Assembly: GCF_017874735.1 (NCBI RefSeq)
Contig: NZ_JAGGLV010000035.1
Coordinates: 1 to 59,385 of the forward strand
Length of the DNA stretch: 59,385 nucleotides
Origin: Paenibacillus silagei
GTDB lineage: Bacteria > Bacillota > Bacilli > Paenibacillales > Paenibacillaceae
Direction of reading: 5' to 3'
Shown here: positions 8,555-17,418 of the stretch, in pieces
Layout of the letters: the number at the start of each line of letters is the position of its first letter
How positions within the stretch are numbered: the stretch's first letter is position 1
Made by a program: the position numbers and the translations under genes
Notes under the pieces: generated by a model
Told to the model about the DNA's origin: nothing
Databases searched by the model: none
What the model saw: the letters and a program-made list of their open reading frames with translations, nothing else

Positions 8555-8910
8555 GTTACACTCTCTCCCCTCTATTGCCACCGCATTCACGACCTGAACG
8601 CCAAGCAACCACGCCCGAGCTTAACCGCTATATCTCTTAGACTTCATGAAGTACTAAAAGGTTTCACTTGATTTATTCACCACATTCCAGTGGGTTCTAA
8701 GCGCAAGGGATGTCTATTATTCTAATAAGCTACTAAAAAGTTTAACAGCTTGTATCCGGAATATTTTGCAACTTAAAAGACTACAATAGGATTAGAACGC
8801 TCTATATGATTGTATCACAGGCAGCCGCGCTGCCCACATGTTTTCTATGTTAAATAAATGTAAATTATTCACAGCTTTAATACTATCCATTTCACAAGGA
8901 GGGCCGGACT
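8555..8910. other. Divergent control region between htrA and the 68-residue gene
   Basis: A 356-base AT-rich gap. On the plus strand it contains a perfect WalR-type box at 8848-8864 and a plausible -10 after it. Nothing else with coding potential is visible. The htrA promoter must lie here on the minus strand but was not resolved. Confidence 0.6.
8848..8864 (+). promoter_or_regulatory. WalR-type binding site
   Basis: TGTTAA-ATAAA-TGTAAA matches the WalR consensus TGTWAH-N5-TGTWAH at every position. TACTAT at 8881-8886 is spaced 16 bases from the second half-site and could be a -10. The ATG of the following gene is 47 bases downstream. The site is about 1 kb from walJ and 5.7 kb from walR. 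Confidence 0.7.
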
Positions 8911-9117
8911 ATGGAGTCTTTTTCAACAAGTAAGGATCTGGTGCAATTCATTGGCAAGCTGGGGGACCTGAAGGATGAGCATTATCAGCTGATTCTTGTC
9001 CAGCATGCAATGATTGAGCTGTTAATTGATAAAGGGCTATTCTCCCGCCAGGAGCTGGAGCACAAGATTACCGAGGTTGACCGTCTTATGACTGGCTCAC
9101 CTTATCCCATGGCGTAG
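8911..9117 (+). CDS. Small conserved-looking protein of unknown function
   Basis: This is a 68-residue acidic, mostly helical protein that I do not recognise. It is likely real: a strong AAGGAGGG stands seven bases before the ATG, and a consensus WalR box lies just upstream. No signal peptide, membrane segment or cysteine is present, so it should be cytoplasmic. Its last 32 bases overlap the end of walJ on the opposite strand, so the two mRNAs are complementary at their 3' ends. The surrounding genes (htrA, wal operon) suggest a link with cell-envelope stress, but that rests on position only. Confidence 0.75.
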   Translation: MESFSTSKDLVQFIGKLGDLKDEHYQLILVQHAMIELLIDKGLFSRQELEHKITEVDRLMTGSPYPMA

Positions 9118-9892
9118 GCCGGTCATAGTAGGTGTCGCAGAGCCTGAACTCACTGTCTTTGTAAAAGCAGCCCCGGTCCTCCATCGCCCCGCGCACGGAC
9201 ATCTTCGCCAGATCCATCATATTATGGTCTCTGCTCAGATGTGCCAGATAGGCGCGCTTGGTCCGCCCGCTCAGAATCTCGCTGAGCGCTGCGCCTGCCG
9301 CCTCATTGGACAGATGCCCCAGATCGCCGAGAATCCGCCGCTTCGTATTCCAGGGATAACGCCCCATCCGCAGCATTTCGATATCATGATTCGACTCCAG
9401 CACCAGCACATCGGCATCCGATATGGCCGTTCTCACCTTGTCGCTGACATACCCGAGGTCTGTAGCAACACACAGTTTCTCCTTGCCGTCATAGAAATTG
9501 TAAGCTACCGGCTCTGCAGCATCGTGGGAGATGGCGAAGGATTCCACCCGCATACTGCCGAAATCCCGGTGCTGCCCGGTCTCCATAATGACCCGGTTAT
9601 GCTCCTCAATCTTGCCAATCCCCTTCTCAATCGCTCCCCAGGTGTTCGAATTCGCATAGATCGGAAGATTATACTTGCGGGCCATCGCGCCCAGCCCCTT
9701 AATATGATCCGAATGCTCGTGGGTCACAAGAATTCCGTCCAGCTCCGCTCCCGTCAGTTCGCGCATGGCCAGCAGCTCGTCAATCCGCTTCGCGCTCAGA
9801 CCCGCGTCGATCATAAGTGTGGTCTCGCCGTTACGCACCACTGTCACATTCCCGGTAGAACCGCTGGACAGTACTGTAAATGAAATCCCCAT
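9086..9892 (-). CDS. walJ: WalJ (YycJ) metallo-beta-lactamase-fold hydrolase
   Basis: Last gene of the wal operon; members of this family are metal-dependent nucleases or phosphodiesterases, linked to coordination of replication and cell division in streptococci. The 268-residue protein carries the metal-binding motif VTHEHSDH (His58, His60, Asp62, His63) and later conserved His/Asp residues (SHDAAEP, ATDLG, AHLSRDH). The start at 9892 is chosen because GGAGAG precedes it and the family begins MGISFTVLSSGSTGN; the frame stays open further upstream inside walI. Its 3' end overlaps the convergent 68-residue gene by 32 bases. Confidence 0.92.
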   Translation of the reverse strand: MGISFTVLSSGSTGNVTVVRNGETTLMIDAGLSAKRIDELLAMRELTGAELDGILVTHEHSDHIKGLGAMARKYNLPIYANSNTWGAIEKGIGKIEEHNRVIMETGQHRDFGSMRVESFAISHDAAEPVAYNFYDGKEKLCVATDLGYVSDKVRTAISDADVLVLESNHDIEMLRMGRYPWNTKRRILGDLGHLSNEAAGAALSEILSGRTKRAYLAHLSRDHNMMDLAKMSVRGAMEDRGCFYKDSEFRLCDTYYDRPTPWDKVSQS

Positions 9893-9908
9893 ATCTCTCC
9901 TGCTCCTT

Positions 9909-10649
9909 CTACTCTGTTGTCTTCGGACTGATAATGTCCGCACTGATCGCATCCATATAATAAGCGCTGCCGTCCTCCAGCATGAACCGCCACATCGGCG
10001 AAGCCACCTGGCTCTCGGAGTTGAACAGCTCGCCGTAATAGCCCAGCTCAATCTCCTTCACTGCAGAACCCGCAGGAAAATACTTCTCGATCAGACTGCT
10101 AAGCGCCTGCGAAGCCGGAAGCACCTTCTGCAGATCCTCGCTCCGGCTTGCTGCGATCTCAATCTTCGGCCAGCGGTAGGCCACAATCTTCTGGTCACTG
10201 TTAATCAGCTCCAGCCGCACTCTGAACAGAGACCACTTGTTATCCACCAGCGGATGGAGGACGAACTTGCCGACCTCACTCTCCTGTGAATCGAACCGGT
10301 AATTGGCAATGTCGGGAATCTGGCTCTTCAGCAGATTGCTAAGCTCCGAGAACGAGGAGTACATCAGCTTGCTGTCGATCGGCTCCTTAAGCTTCACAGG
10401 CAGTTCATTCTGCTCTTCGGCCGAATAACGGTATGTGATATCAGGCAGCTGCGGAGTGGCAGCCGGAATCGGGCACAGCAGCCGGATGTTCTTCTCCTCC
10501 ATCACCGCCTGAGTCTCTGCGGACAGGGAAGTGAAGTCAAGTCCCGCACTGACCTGATCGCGCACATCGATCCATAGCTGATAGCACAGCAGCAGATTCA
10601 GCACCAGAAAGGCATATATCAATACACTCTTGGCCCTTCCCCAGTCCAT
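9909..10649 (-). CDS. walI: WalI (YycI), membrane regulator of WalK
   Basis: A membrane-anchored protein of 246 residues. In B. subtilis its homologue, together with WalH, binds and restrains the WalK sensor kinase. One N-terminal membrane helix (about residues 8-26, VLIYAFLVLNLLLCYQLW) is followed by an extracytoplasmic domain ending in a YycI-type region (SPMWRFMLEDGSAYYMDAIS). GGAGGGA precedes the ATG. It lies 48 bases after walH and 16 bases before walJ, inside the wal operon. Confidence 0.9.
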   Translation of the reverse strand: MDWGRAKSVLIYAFLVLNLLLCYQLWIDVRDQVSAGLDFTSLSAETQAVMEEKNIRLLCPIPAATPQLPDITYRYSAEEQNELPVKLKEPIDSKLMYSSFSELSNLLKSQIPDIANYRFDSQESEVGKFVLHPLVDNKWSLFRVRLELINSDQKIVAYRWPKIEIAASRSEDLQKVLPASQALSSLIEKYFPAGSAVKEIELGYYGELFNSESQVASPMWRFMLEDGSAYYMDAISADIISPKTTE

Positions 10650-10697
10650 AACGTCCCTCCTCGAATCGGTATTCTGTCCGCTTGGCTTAACTCCGCC

Positions 10698-11990
10698 CTA
10701 ATTCAATGTAAGCTCACTGCCATCGCTAAGCGTAACCCGCCAGACGGGATGAAGCTGCAGCTTCTCCCCGGCCAGCGCAGGCATATAGGCAGGCGTAAGC
10801 TCAATGATCCGCAAGGAGCTGCCGATCTGCGCCAGCCGCTGCTTCAGCAGTTCGCCGCCGGGTAGCTCGACAATGGTCTTCTCAGACTTGTCCTCATTCG
10901 TATACATCAGGGAGCGCTCATAGGAAGAGACCGTTCCCTGCTGGAGCTCCAGATGAATTACGCCATACTGAAGCTGCGGATTGCTCATGATCGGATAGGA
11001 GCCGGACGGATAAGCGCCATAATATTGTTGAAAAGAAACCTTGCGGTCCTGCCGGCCCTCCTCCGTAGCAGCCAGCCTGTAGGTTCCGTTCCAGCCGCCA
11101 TGGTTATTGACGAATTCCACCGCCTCCAGCGCATCCTTTGCCGGTGTGCTGTCGCCATCCGGAAGTGCAGCCGGGTCGCTATAACTCATCCAGTTCTGCT
11201 CCTGGTCCACCTGCAGGCTGCGTTTGCTGTCCGTGTAAATTTTGGAACCGTCCTTCTCAGGAATGTATCTTGTATTGCCTGCATCGAAGAACAAATTGCT
11301 TTGCATTTGCTCAATGGTATACATACCCGCAGGCATCACGACTTTAACCAGCGGTACATCCGCCTCAGGGACATAATACTCACCGTTCACAGCTGTATAC
11401 AGAGTCAGATTCTTGCCGAAGTCCACATGCTGCTGCACATCCTGAACCGTAAGATCGGCCTTAGCCGCCTCGTACACAATATCCCCGCGTGTGCTGAAGA
11501 AGATGACATGGGCTTTGGAGTCATTTTTGATATTGTAGATCCAGATCCGGTCAATGCTCTCCCCCTCGAACAGCGAATCCGGCGAGATCTGCATGACCCG
11601 CTGCAGCAGCGTTACCGGAATGCCTGCCCCGAACGACAGCTCAATGCCCGGATTCTCGCTGCGGATCTTGTCCCAGTCGAAATCCTGTACGGACCGCCGC
11701 TGGAAGCTCTCGAAGCTGCGTCCCTTCAGGCGGTTCATAATCAGATTATAGAAGGTGGAGCTGGGGTAGAATAGTGTATGCTTATCCCCGCCCATATGAA
11801 TAATCATTTTATCGGGGTAGAGCAGGTTCTCCACCTTTTCCTTCAGTCCCATATTATCCGTCTTCACATATAAGGTCTTCGACAACACTGCCGAATCACT
11901 GCCGGGCAGCCTGTAGATCAGGTAATAGCTCTCCACGAGACTTCCGAGTATAAGCAGGACCAGCATCCATGACTTGATTCTCTCCTTCAC
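10698..11990 (-). CDS. walH: WalH (YycH), membrane regulator of WalK
   Basis: A 430-residue protein with one N-terminal membrane helix (about residues 8-24) and a large extracytoplasmic part. The homologue in B. subtilis works with WalI to inhibit WalK. Both end in a similar short motif (HPVWRVTLSDGSELTLN here), in line with the related folds of the two proteins. The ATG overlaps the walK stop region by four bases, indicating translational coupling. Confidence 0.9.
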   Translation of the reverse strand: MKERIKSWMLVLLILGSLVESYYLIYRLPGSDSAVLSKTLYVKTDNMGLKEKVENLLYPDKMIIHMGGDKHTLFYPSSTFYNLIMNRLKGRSFESFQRRSVQDFDWDKIRSENPGIELSFGAGIPVTLLQRVMQISPDSLFEGESIDRIWIYNIKNDSKAHVIFFSTRGDIVYEAAKADLTVQDVQQHVDFGKNLTLYTAVNGEYYVPEADVPLVKVVMPAGMYTIEQMQSNLFFDAGNTRYIPEKDGSKIYTDSKRSLQVDQEQNWMSYSDPAALPDGDSTPAKDALEAVEFVNNHGGWNGTYRLAATEEGRQDRKVSFQQYYGAYPSGSYPIMSNPQLQYGVIHLELQQGTVSSYERSLMYTNEDKSEKTIVELPGGELLKQRLAQIGSSLRIIELTPAYMPALAGEKLQLHPVWRVTLSDGSELTLN

Positions 11991-13819
11991 GCCCCACTCC
12001 CCCTTTGCTTCATCAAAGGCAGTGTGAATGTGACCAGCGAGCCCTCATTCAGCTCCGATTGCAGGGAGATGGAGCCGCCGTGGGCTTTGACAATTTCCCG
12101 GGCAATGGACAGCCCCAGACCTGTTCCGCCCATGTTCCGCGAGCGTGCCTTATCCACCCGGTAGAAGCGTTCAAAGATGCGCTCAATATCCTTCTTCGGA
12201 ATCCCTATACCGGAGTCGCGGACAGACACGGCCAGCATGCCGTCCTCGCTCTTATGCGCCTCCAGCTGGATTGTCCCGCCCTCTGGCGTATACTTGAGGG
12301 CATTGGAGACCAGATTGCCCAGCACCTGATCAATCTGGTCGCGGTCCAGCCAGGCTGTAGCGACATCCTTACGCACCCTGGTGCTGATGTGAATCCGCTT
12401 CTGGCGGATCTGGAAGGAGAAGCGGTCCGCCACATCCTCCAGCATCTCGGTGATATCCGTCTGCTGGATGCGCAGGCTGGATTCCTTAGAATCAAGCCGC
12501 GACAGATGCAGCAGATCCGTAACCAGCCGGATCATGCGCTCCGTCTCATTACGGATAACGCCGACGAACCGCACGGCGAGCTGCGGATCTTCAAGTGCTC
12601 CGTCATCCAGCGCCTCCGCATAGCTCTTGATCGTCGTAAGCGGCGTCCGCAGCTCATGCGACACATTCGCCACGAACTCCCGGCGGGACTCCTCCAGATT
12701 CTCCTGCTCCGTAACATCCTGCAGCACCGCAATCGTCCCGGCGATCCGTCCGCCTTCGCGGCGGTGAATCGGGGTGAAGGTCACCCGCACAATATTGGGA
12801 TCCTCGCCGACCATAGGAGACAGATGGAGCATAGCAGACTGGGGAACGCCCTGGGTCACCGAGACAGACTGCTCAGGCTCCAGCCCCAGCAGCCCGCCAA
12901 GCGAGGCTCCTGCCGGAAGCGGTCCTTCCGCGCCCAGCATCAGGGCAGCGCGTGTATTCATCAGAATCACCGCGCCGCTCTCGTCTGTGGCTACGACACC
13001 GTCACTCATATTGGCGAGAATGGACGACAGCTTCTCCTTCTCCTCTTCGTTCTGCAGCAGCGCCTCGCGCAGCCGGTCCGTCATATAGTTGAAGGCCTGG
13101 CTCAGCTGGCCAATCTCATCATTGCCGAACACAGGAACCTTCCGGTTGAAGCGCCCTTCGGCCACAGCCGTGGCATGCTTGGTCATCTCCTTAATCGGAT
13201 GTGTGATCGTATGGGCCAGAATGACACCCAGTACGGCCGTCAACGCCAGCGCCAGCAGCAGCCCCGAGAGGAACACACTGTTAATCCGGCTCATGGTGGC
13301 ATATAAGTCTTTCATATCGGCAGCTATATAGATGGCGCCTACCACCTTATCACCGGAAATTACCGGCTTCGCCACTACCTTCTTACGCACATTATCATCA
13401 GCGATGATATATTCCTCATTATCGCTGATCCCCTGCAAGGCGCGGCTGACCACGGTCTGCGTGTTCCGCTGGCCGACATAGTCATTCTGTGAAGGGATCG
13501 AGGTGGTAATAATCTTGCCGCTCGCATCCAGCACCTGAATTTCTGCACCATTGATATACAGATTATTCACCATGCCGCGCAGGCTCTCCACCGCCGACTC
13601 CTCATCGGCTGTCCCTGTCTCACTGCCGAATTTGTCAGCGGTGAGGATCGAGAGCATCTCGGCGCGGGCCTTCAGGTCCTTGGTGAAGTTATCCGTCAGC
13701 GAGTTCTTCATCGAGCTGACAAAGTATACGCCGATCAGCTGCATCGCAATCAGAATCAGCAGCACGTAGATTACGATAAGCCTGGCCTGAATCGTCCGGA
13801 AAAAGGACAGTGCCTTCAT
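11987..13819 (-). CDS. walK: WalK (YycG) cell-wall sensor histidine kinase
   Basis: Essential sensor kinase that controls peptidoglycan hydrolases through WalR. The 610 residues run as follows: membrane helix 1 (about 13-35), an extracytoplasmic Cache-like sensor (to ~180), helix 2 (about 182-204), HAMP (205-257), PAS (265-370), HisKA with phospho-acceptor His388 in VANVSHELRTP, and an ATPase with the N box (NLVSNALKYTPEGG) and G boxes (DSGIGIPKKD, GGTGLGLSI). It overlaps walR by one base and walH by four. All catalytic motifs are intact. Confidence 0.97.
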   Translation of the reverse strand: MKALSFFRTIQARLIVIYVLLILIAMQLIGVYFVSSMKNSLTDNFTKDLKARAEMLSILTADKFGSETGTADEESAVESLRGMVNNLYINGAEIQVLDASGKIITTSIPSQNDYVGQRNTQTVVSRALQGISDNEEYIIADDNVRKKVVAKPVISGDKVVGAIYIAADMKDLYATMSRINSVFLSGLLLALALTAVLGVILAHTITHPIKEMTKHATAVAEGRFNRKVPVFGNDEIGQLSQAFNYMTDRLREALLQNEEEKEKLSSILANMSDGVVATDESGAVILMNTRAALMLGAEGPLPAGASLGGLLGLEPEQSVSVTQGVPQSAMLHLSPMVGEDPNIVRVTFTPIHRREGGRIAGTIAVLQDVTEQENLEESRREFVANVSHELRTPLTTIKSYAEALDDGALEDPQLAVRFVGVIRNETERMIRLVTDLLHLSRLDSKESSLRIQQTDITEMLEDVADRFSFQIRQKRIHISTRVRKDVATAWLDRDQIDQVLGNLVSNALKYTPEGGTIQLEAHKSEDGMLAVSVRDSGIGIPKKDIERIFERFYRVDKARSRNMGGTGLGLSIAREIVKAHGGSISLQSELNEGSLVTFTLPLMKQRGSGA

Positions 13820-14550
13820 TACAACCCTCCGTTTTTGGGGCTATGCATCAAATAACCGAGTCCGCGCCGGGTATGAATATACTCCGGCTTGCTGGGATTC
13901 TCCTCAATTTTTTCTCTGAGCCGGCGGATGGTCACATCCACCGTCCGCACATCGCCGAAATATTCGAAGCCCCACACAGCCTGCAGCAGATGCTCCCGGG
14001 TCATTACCTTGCCCGCATGGCGGATCATATAATAGAGCAGCTCATATTCACGATGTGTCAGATCCAGCGGCTCACTATCCTTGTAGACCATGTACATATC
14101 CGTATCAATGAATAATCCGAAATGATAGACACCCTGCTTGCTCTCCACTGTCTCACTCGGCGCTTCCGACGGGGACGGCTTATGCTGGCGCCGCATTTGG
14201 GCCTTAACCCTGGCCAGCAGCTCACGTGTACTGAACGGCTTGGTCACATAATCATCCGCACCAAGCTCCAGACCCAGCACTTTATCAATCTCCCCATCCT
14301 TGGCGGTAAGCATAATGATAGGAATATCCAGATGGGCAGAGCGCACCTCACGGCAGACATCCATTCCGTCCTTGCCGGGCAGCATGAGATCCAGCAGCAT
14401 CAGATCGGGGCGTTTGGACAGAGCCAGCTCCACCGCACTGTTGCCGTCGAAGGCGCAGATGACCTCGTAGCCCTCTTTTTCCAGATTGAATTTCAATATA
14501 TCAGCAATAGGTTGTTCATCATCCACTACAAGAATCGTTCCCATTTGCAT
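13819..14550 (-). CDS. walR: WalR (YycF) response regulator
   Basis: OmpR/PhoB-type response regulator, partner of WalK and master regulator of cell-wall turnover. The receiver domain (about 1-120) has the acidic pair Asp10/Asp11, phospho-acceptor Asp54 (LLDLMLPGKDG) and Lys in YVTKPF. The C-terminal winged helix (about 140-240) ends RTVDVTIRRLREKIEENP. The start at 14550 gives MQMGTILVVDDE; the ATG two codons later is equally possible. It is the first gene of the wal operon. Confidence 0.97.
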   Translation of the reverse strand: MQMGTILVVDDEQPIADILKFNLEKEGYEVICAFDGNSAVELALSKRPDLMLLDLMLPGKDGMDVCREVRSAHLDIPIIMLTAKDGEIDKVLGLELGADDYVTKPFSTRELLARVKAQMRRQHKPSPSEAPSETVESKQGVYHFGLFIDTDMYMVYKDSEPLDLTHREYELLYYMIRHAGKVMTREHLLQAVWGFEYFGDVRTVDVTIRRLREKIEENPSKPEYIHTRRGLGYLMHSPKNGGL

Positions 14551-14651
14551 ATGCTCAGCTTCACCTTTCTAACGATACTCGAAACCCTGATTCCTTTATT
14601 TTAACATACCTGCCTTAGCGTCACATCTATATAAGATGCCAGTTCAAAGAG

Positions 14652-14682
14652 AAATAAAAACCGCCCGAAATAATCCGGACGG
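14652..14682 (-). terminator. Terminator of the M23 peptidase gene
   Basis: A seven-base-pair stem CCGTCCG/CGGGCGG with one G-U pair is followed on the minus strand by a U-rich tail. It ends the hydrolase transcript before walR. Confidence 0.8.
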
Positions 14683-14721
14683 CAGAGAAGAATTATAGAA
14701 TGGTGGTCTAGCTCTTATCCA

Positions 14722-16272
14722 TTACTTCAGGTATTTCATTGGATTGATGGCCGTCCCGTTCTTGCGGATCTCGAAATGCAGATGCGTCCCCGTCGAGCGC
14801 CCGGTGCTGCCCATAATTCCGATGGGGCTGCCCTGTCCCAGCTTCTGTCCGGTAGAGACCGAAATACTGCTTAAATGCCCATAGTACGTAACGTATCCGT
14901 TGTTATGGTTAACGATCACCACATTGCCGTACCCGTTCTGCACACCGGCGAAGCTGACCGTCCCAGCGTCCGCAGCCTTGATCGTGCGGTTGCCCGATAC
15001 CAGATCGACTCCCTTGTGTGTGCGTCCCCAGCGCTCGCCGTAGCTGCTGGAGATCATCGCTCCGCTAACCGGCCAGGCGAACATTCCTGTTCCTTCACCT
15101 ACAACCTTGGTGCCGGAATAGACCACTTCAGGCAGAGAAGCCTTCACTACGCTCTGGCCCAGCCACTCCTCCTGAACCACCTGTCCGTTCTCTTTGGTCA
15201 GCCTGTACTTCATCGTTTTGAGCCCGGTTTGTCCGGGGCGGACTACCTTCCGCTTGCCTGCCGGCAGCTGGTCACTCTTGCGGATAATAACCTCAGGCTC
15301 CGTGACCACCTCTTCAGTTACCTGTTCTACGGTCACGACCGTTAGGTCAGGCTGTGGCACCGTTAGCTGCAATTCATCCCCAATCTGCAGACTAAGCTCC
15401 TTCACCTCGGGATTATTGCGGAAAATCTCCGCCTGAGTGATATTGAACCGGGAAGCAATAGCGGAGACTGTGTCGCCTTCTTGAACCGCATAGCGCAGCG
15501 GCGCCTCCCTGCCTTCGGTCAGCACCTTCACTGCCTCTTCTACACTAAGCACCTTATTGGGATCGGCCTTCACCGGAACAATATTAACTTTCTCCCGGAT
15601 CTTGACTGACTCCACCTGATCATTGGCGGCTGAACCAGCCGCTCCCGCCTTGGCCGCTGTCTTCTTCAGCTTCGCACCCGGAGCTGCCGCCTTCTGCGGA
15701 GCGTAATGCGCCTTAACGGCCTGAAGCACCGCCGCCGCCGTCTCCTGATCCTTCACAATCCCGAGTGGTTCCCCATCCACAGCCAGTTGTACGCCTACGG
15801 CATAAGCCTTGAGCATACCATCCAGCTTGTCCAGTGTAGCCTCGCTGTTAATCTCCGGCTTGTAAGCCCGCTGGGCCTCGGTCGTAATACCGCCGGTCTG
15901 TAGGACCATCACAGAGTCAGGATACTTGAGCTGATATTCCCGTCTCTTCTCCTCGAACAGCTTGTTCAAATCCGCCTGCTGGTTCAGCGCTCCAATCTCC
16001 TCACCGTTCACCAGCACTTTGTAATAGGTTACTGTATTCGCTGCTACCTGCTTCTTCTGTGCCCCCACCAGGAAGGTGGTCAGCAGAACCAGACCGGCAG
16101 AAGCCAGTATCCATGAACGCCGGCGGCGGGATTTCATCTCCGGCTGAAAGACACGGGGTTCACCCGAAGTTATTGCATCCTTACCTTGTTCACCTGCAGC
16201 ACCAGATCCTGCGGATGCTTCTGCACGGTTCCGCAGGTTCCCCATCCGGCGTATAAACTTAAATCCTTTCAT
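14722..16272 (-). CDS. M23 cell-wall endopeptidase with LysM and G5 domains
   Basis: A membrane-anchored peptidoglycan hydrolase of 516 residues. A cytoplasmic tail is followed by one membrane helix (about 52-70), a spacer, a LysM repeat (about 255-305, AVQEGDTVSAIASRFNI), a G5 domain (about 310-390) and a LytM/M23 catalytic domain. The latter has the zinc-ligand motifs HKGVDL and GTHLHFEI and the conserved YYGHLSS. It would cut peptide cross-bridges at the cell surface. GGGAGAG precedes the ATG. It sits directly upstream of walR, and a near-consensus WalR box lies about 100 bases before it, so WalR control is likely. Confidence 0.92.
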   Translation of the reverse strand: MKGFKFIRRMGNLRNRAEASAGSGAAGEQGKDAITSGEPRVFQPEMKSRRRRSWILASAGLVLLTTFLVGAQKKQVAANTVTYYKVLVNGEEIGALNQQADLNKLFEEKRREYQLKYPDSVMVLQTGGITTEAQRAYKPEINSEATLDKLDGMLKAYAVGVQLAVDGEPLGIVKDQETAAAVLQAVKAHYAPQKAAAPGAKLKKTAAKAGAAGSAANDQVESVKIREKVNIVPVKADPNKVLSVEEAVKVLTEGREAPLRYAVQEGDTVSAIASRFNITQAEIFRNNPEVKELSLQIGDELQLTVPQPDLTVVTVEQVTEEVVTEPEVIIRKSDQLPAGKRKVVRPGQTGLKTMKYRLTKENGQVVQEEWLGQSVVKASLPEVVYSGTKVVGEGTGMFAWPVSGAMISSSYGERWGRTHKGVDLVSGNRTIKAADAGTVSFAGVQNGYGNVVIVNHNNGYVTYYGHLSSISVSTGQKLGQGSPIGIMGSTGRSTGTHLHFEIRKNGTAINPMKYLK

Positions 16273-16369
16273 GAAACTCTCCCTTTCGGCTGTAAAAACA
16301 AGAATGTATATGCTTCGCGCATCCGATTTGCATGAGTACGAATATGACTGTATGACGCATACGAAAAAG

Positions 16370-16386
16370 GTTACAAAATATTAACC
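16370..16386 (-). promoter_or_regulatory. Near-consensus WalR-type site upstream of the M23 gene
   Basis: Read on the minus strand, GGTTAA-TATTT-TGTAAC fits TGTWAH-N5-TGTWAH with one mismatch, at the first base. It lies 98 bases upstream of a wall hydrolase, the main target class of WalR. Confidence 0.5.
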
Positions 16387-16447
16387 CTTATTAGTCCTTT
16401 TTTACTGTACCATAGCCTGAAGAAAAATTTCAACTTTGCTCCCATAG

Positions 16448-16474
16448 CAAAACCCGCCAATTTCGCGGGTTTAT
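16448..16474 (-). terminator. Terminator of the unknown membrane protein gene
   Basis: The stem AAACCCGC/GCGGGTTT with a short loop is followed by a short U/A tract on either strand. It is placed just after the stop of the upstream minus-strand gene. Confidence 0.75.
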
Positions 16475-16526
16475 TCCCAAAATATGCGTTTTAAACAGCC
16501 AAATCTTGTCCAAAAAATGACAATTC

Positions 16527-17210
16527 TTAATTCTGATTCGTCCCTCCGCTATCTGGTGTAAGCATTTTCATCAGCGCCTTATACTCATTCTCATCTACGT
16601 ACTTCGCAATGATACCCTGCAGTTCCGTTACTTCGCTCTCTGTCAAGCCGCCCTCCAGGGCAGCGGAGATCTTGATCATCTCCTCCTGGGGAAGCTTATT
16701 CATCAAAATATTGAAGATATTGGATTTCGCATTAGCGGGCAGGTTCTCCTTTAGATCATTCATAGCCTCCGGCGTCATTACCAGATTCTGGTCCAGCCCC
16801 TGCTCACTCTGTTCTTCTCCCGAAGCGGCTTGTCCCATCACAGGCAGTGCATTATCGGGCACCGTCTCGTCTACCGATTTCTCTTGAAGATTCCCGGCTT
16901 TTCCGCCACTGCTGTCCTTCTTCTCTACCTCCGTCTTGCTTGAATCAGCCTCCTTAGTGGAGTTTTTAGTCTCGTTTGAGGCCGCTTTGGAATTCTCCTT
17001 GGGGGCAGCCCCGCTGCCTCCCATACCGGTCAGACTCTTCACGAAGCCGCCGATTCCCGGCCCCGGCCCGTCCAGCTTGATATCGAAGCTGGCCAGCACC
17101 GACTGGATATACGTATTCACCACATAGGCCGTTGTCAGCATGGACAGGCCGCTCGCCAGCACCACAATCAGGCAGATGCTCAGCGCACGCTTCACTATTT
17201 TCACCAACAT
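16527..17210 (-). CDS. Unknown membrane-anchored protein with Ser/Lys/Glu-rich linker
   Basis: I do not recognise this protein. About 227 residues: a short basic N-terminus, one hydrophobic segment (about residues 8-30, ALSICLIVVLASGLSM) acting as anchor or signal, a long charged linker rich in Lys, Ser, Glu and Asn (about 75-130), and a C-terminal acidic helical part with repeated LTESEVTELQ- and MIKISAAL-like heptads. GGGAG lies only two bases before the ATG, so the TTG or GTG one and two codons on (start 17207 or 17204) may be the true start. The gene stands alone between two terminators, in a cell-wall neighbourhood. Confidence 0.7.
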   Translation of the reverse strand: MLVKIVKRALSICLIVVLASGLSMLTTAYVVNTYIQSVLASFDIKLDGPGPGIGGFVKSLTGMGGSGAAPKENSKAASNETKNSTKEADSSKTEVEKKDSSGGKAGNLQEKSVDETVPDNALPVMGQAASGEEQSEQGLDQNLVMTPEAMNDLKENLPANAKSNIFNILMNKLPQEEMIKISAALEGGLTESEVTELQGIIAKYVDENEYKALMKMLTPDSGGTNQN

Positions 17211-17349
17211 CACTCCCTTACACCCTGCTCTATTCAACCTCAGAAGAATCGGTTCGCTATGATCCCATTCTCACAGTATTGACTAGAACAACGTCCGGGA
17301 AACGTCCCCGAAGCACATTAAAGCTGATTACCTGCTGATCAATAATCCT

Positions 17350-17385
17350 GACAAAACAAAAACAGGAGCCTCACCGAGGCCCCTG
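17350..17385 (-). terminator. Terminator of purA
   Basis: The stem CAGGGGCCTC/GAGGCTCCTG with a three-base loop and a U-rich tail on the minus strand follows the purA stop. Confidence 0.85.
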
Positions 17386-17418
17386 CTCCTATACGTATCT
17401 ATTTAGTTCTGCTTCAGT

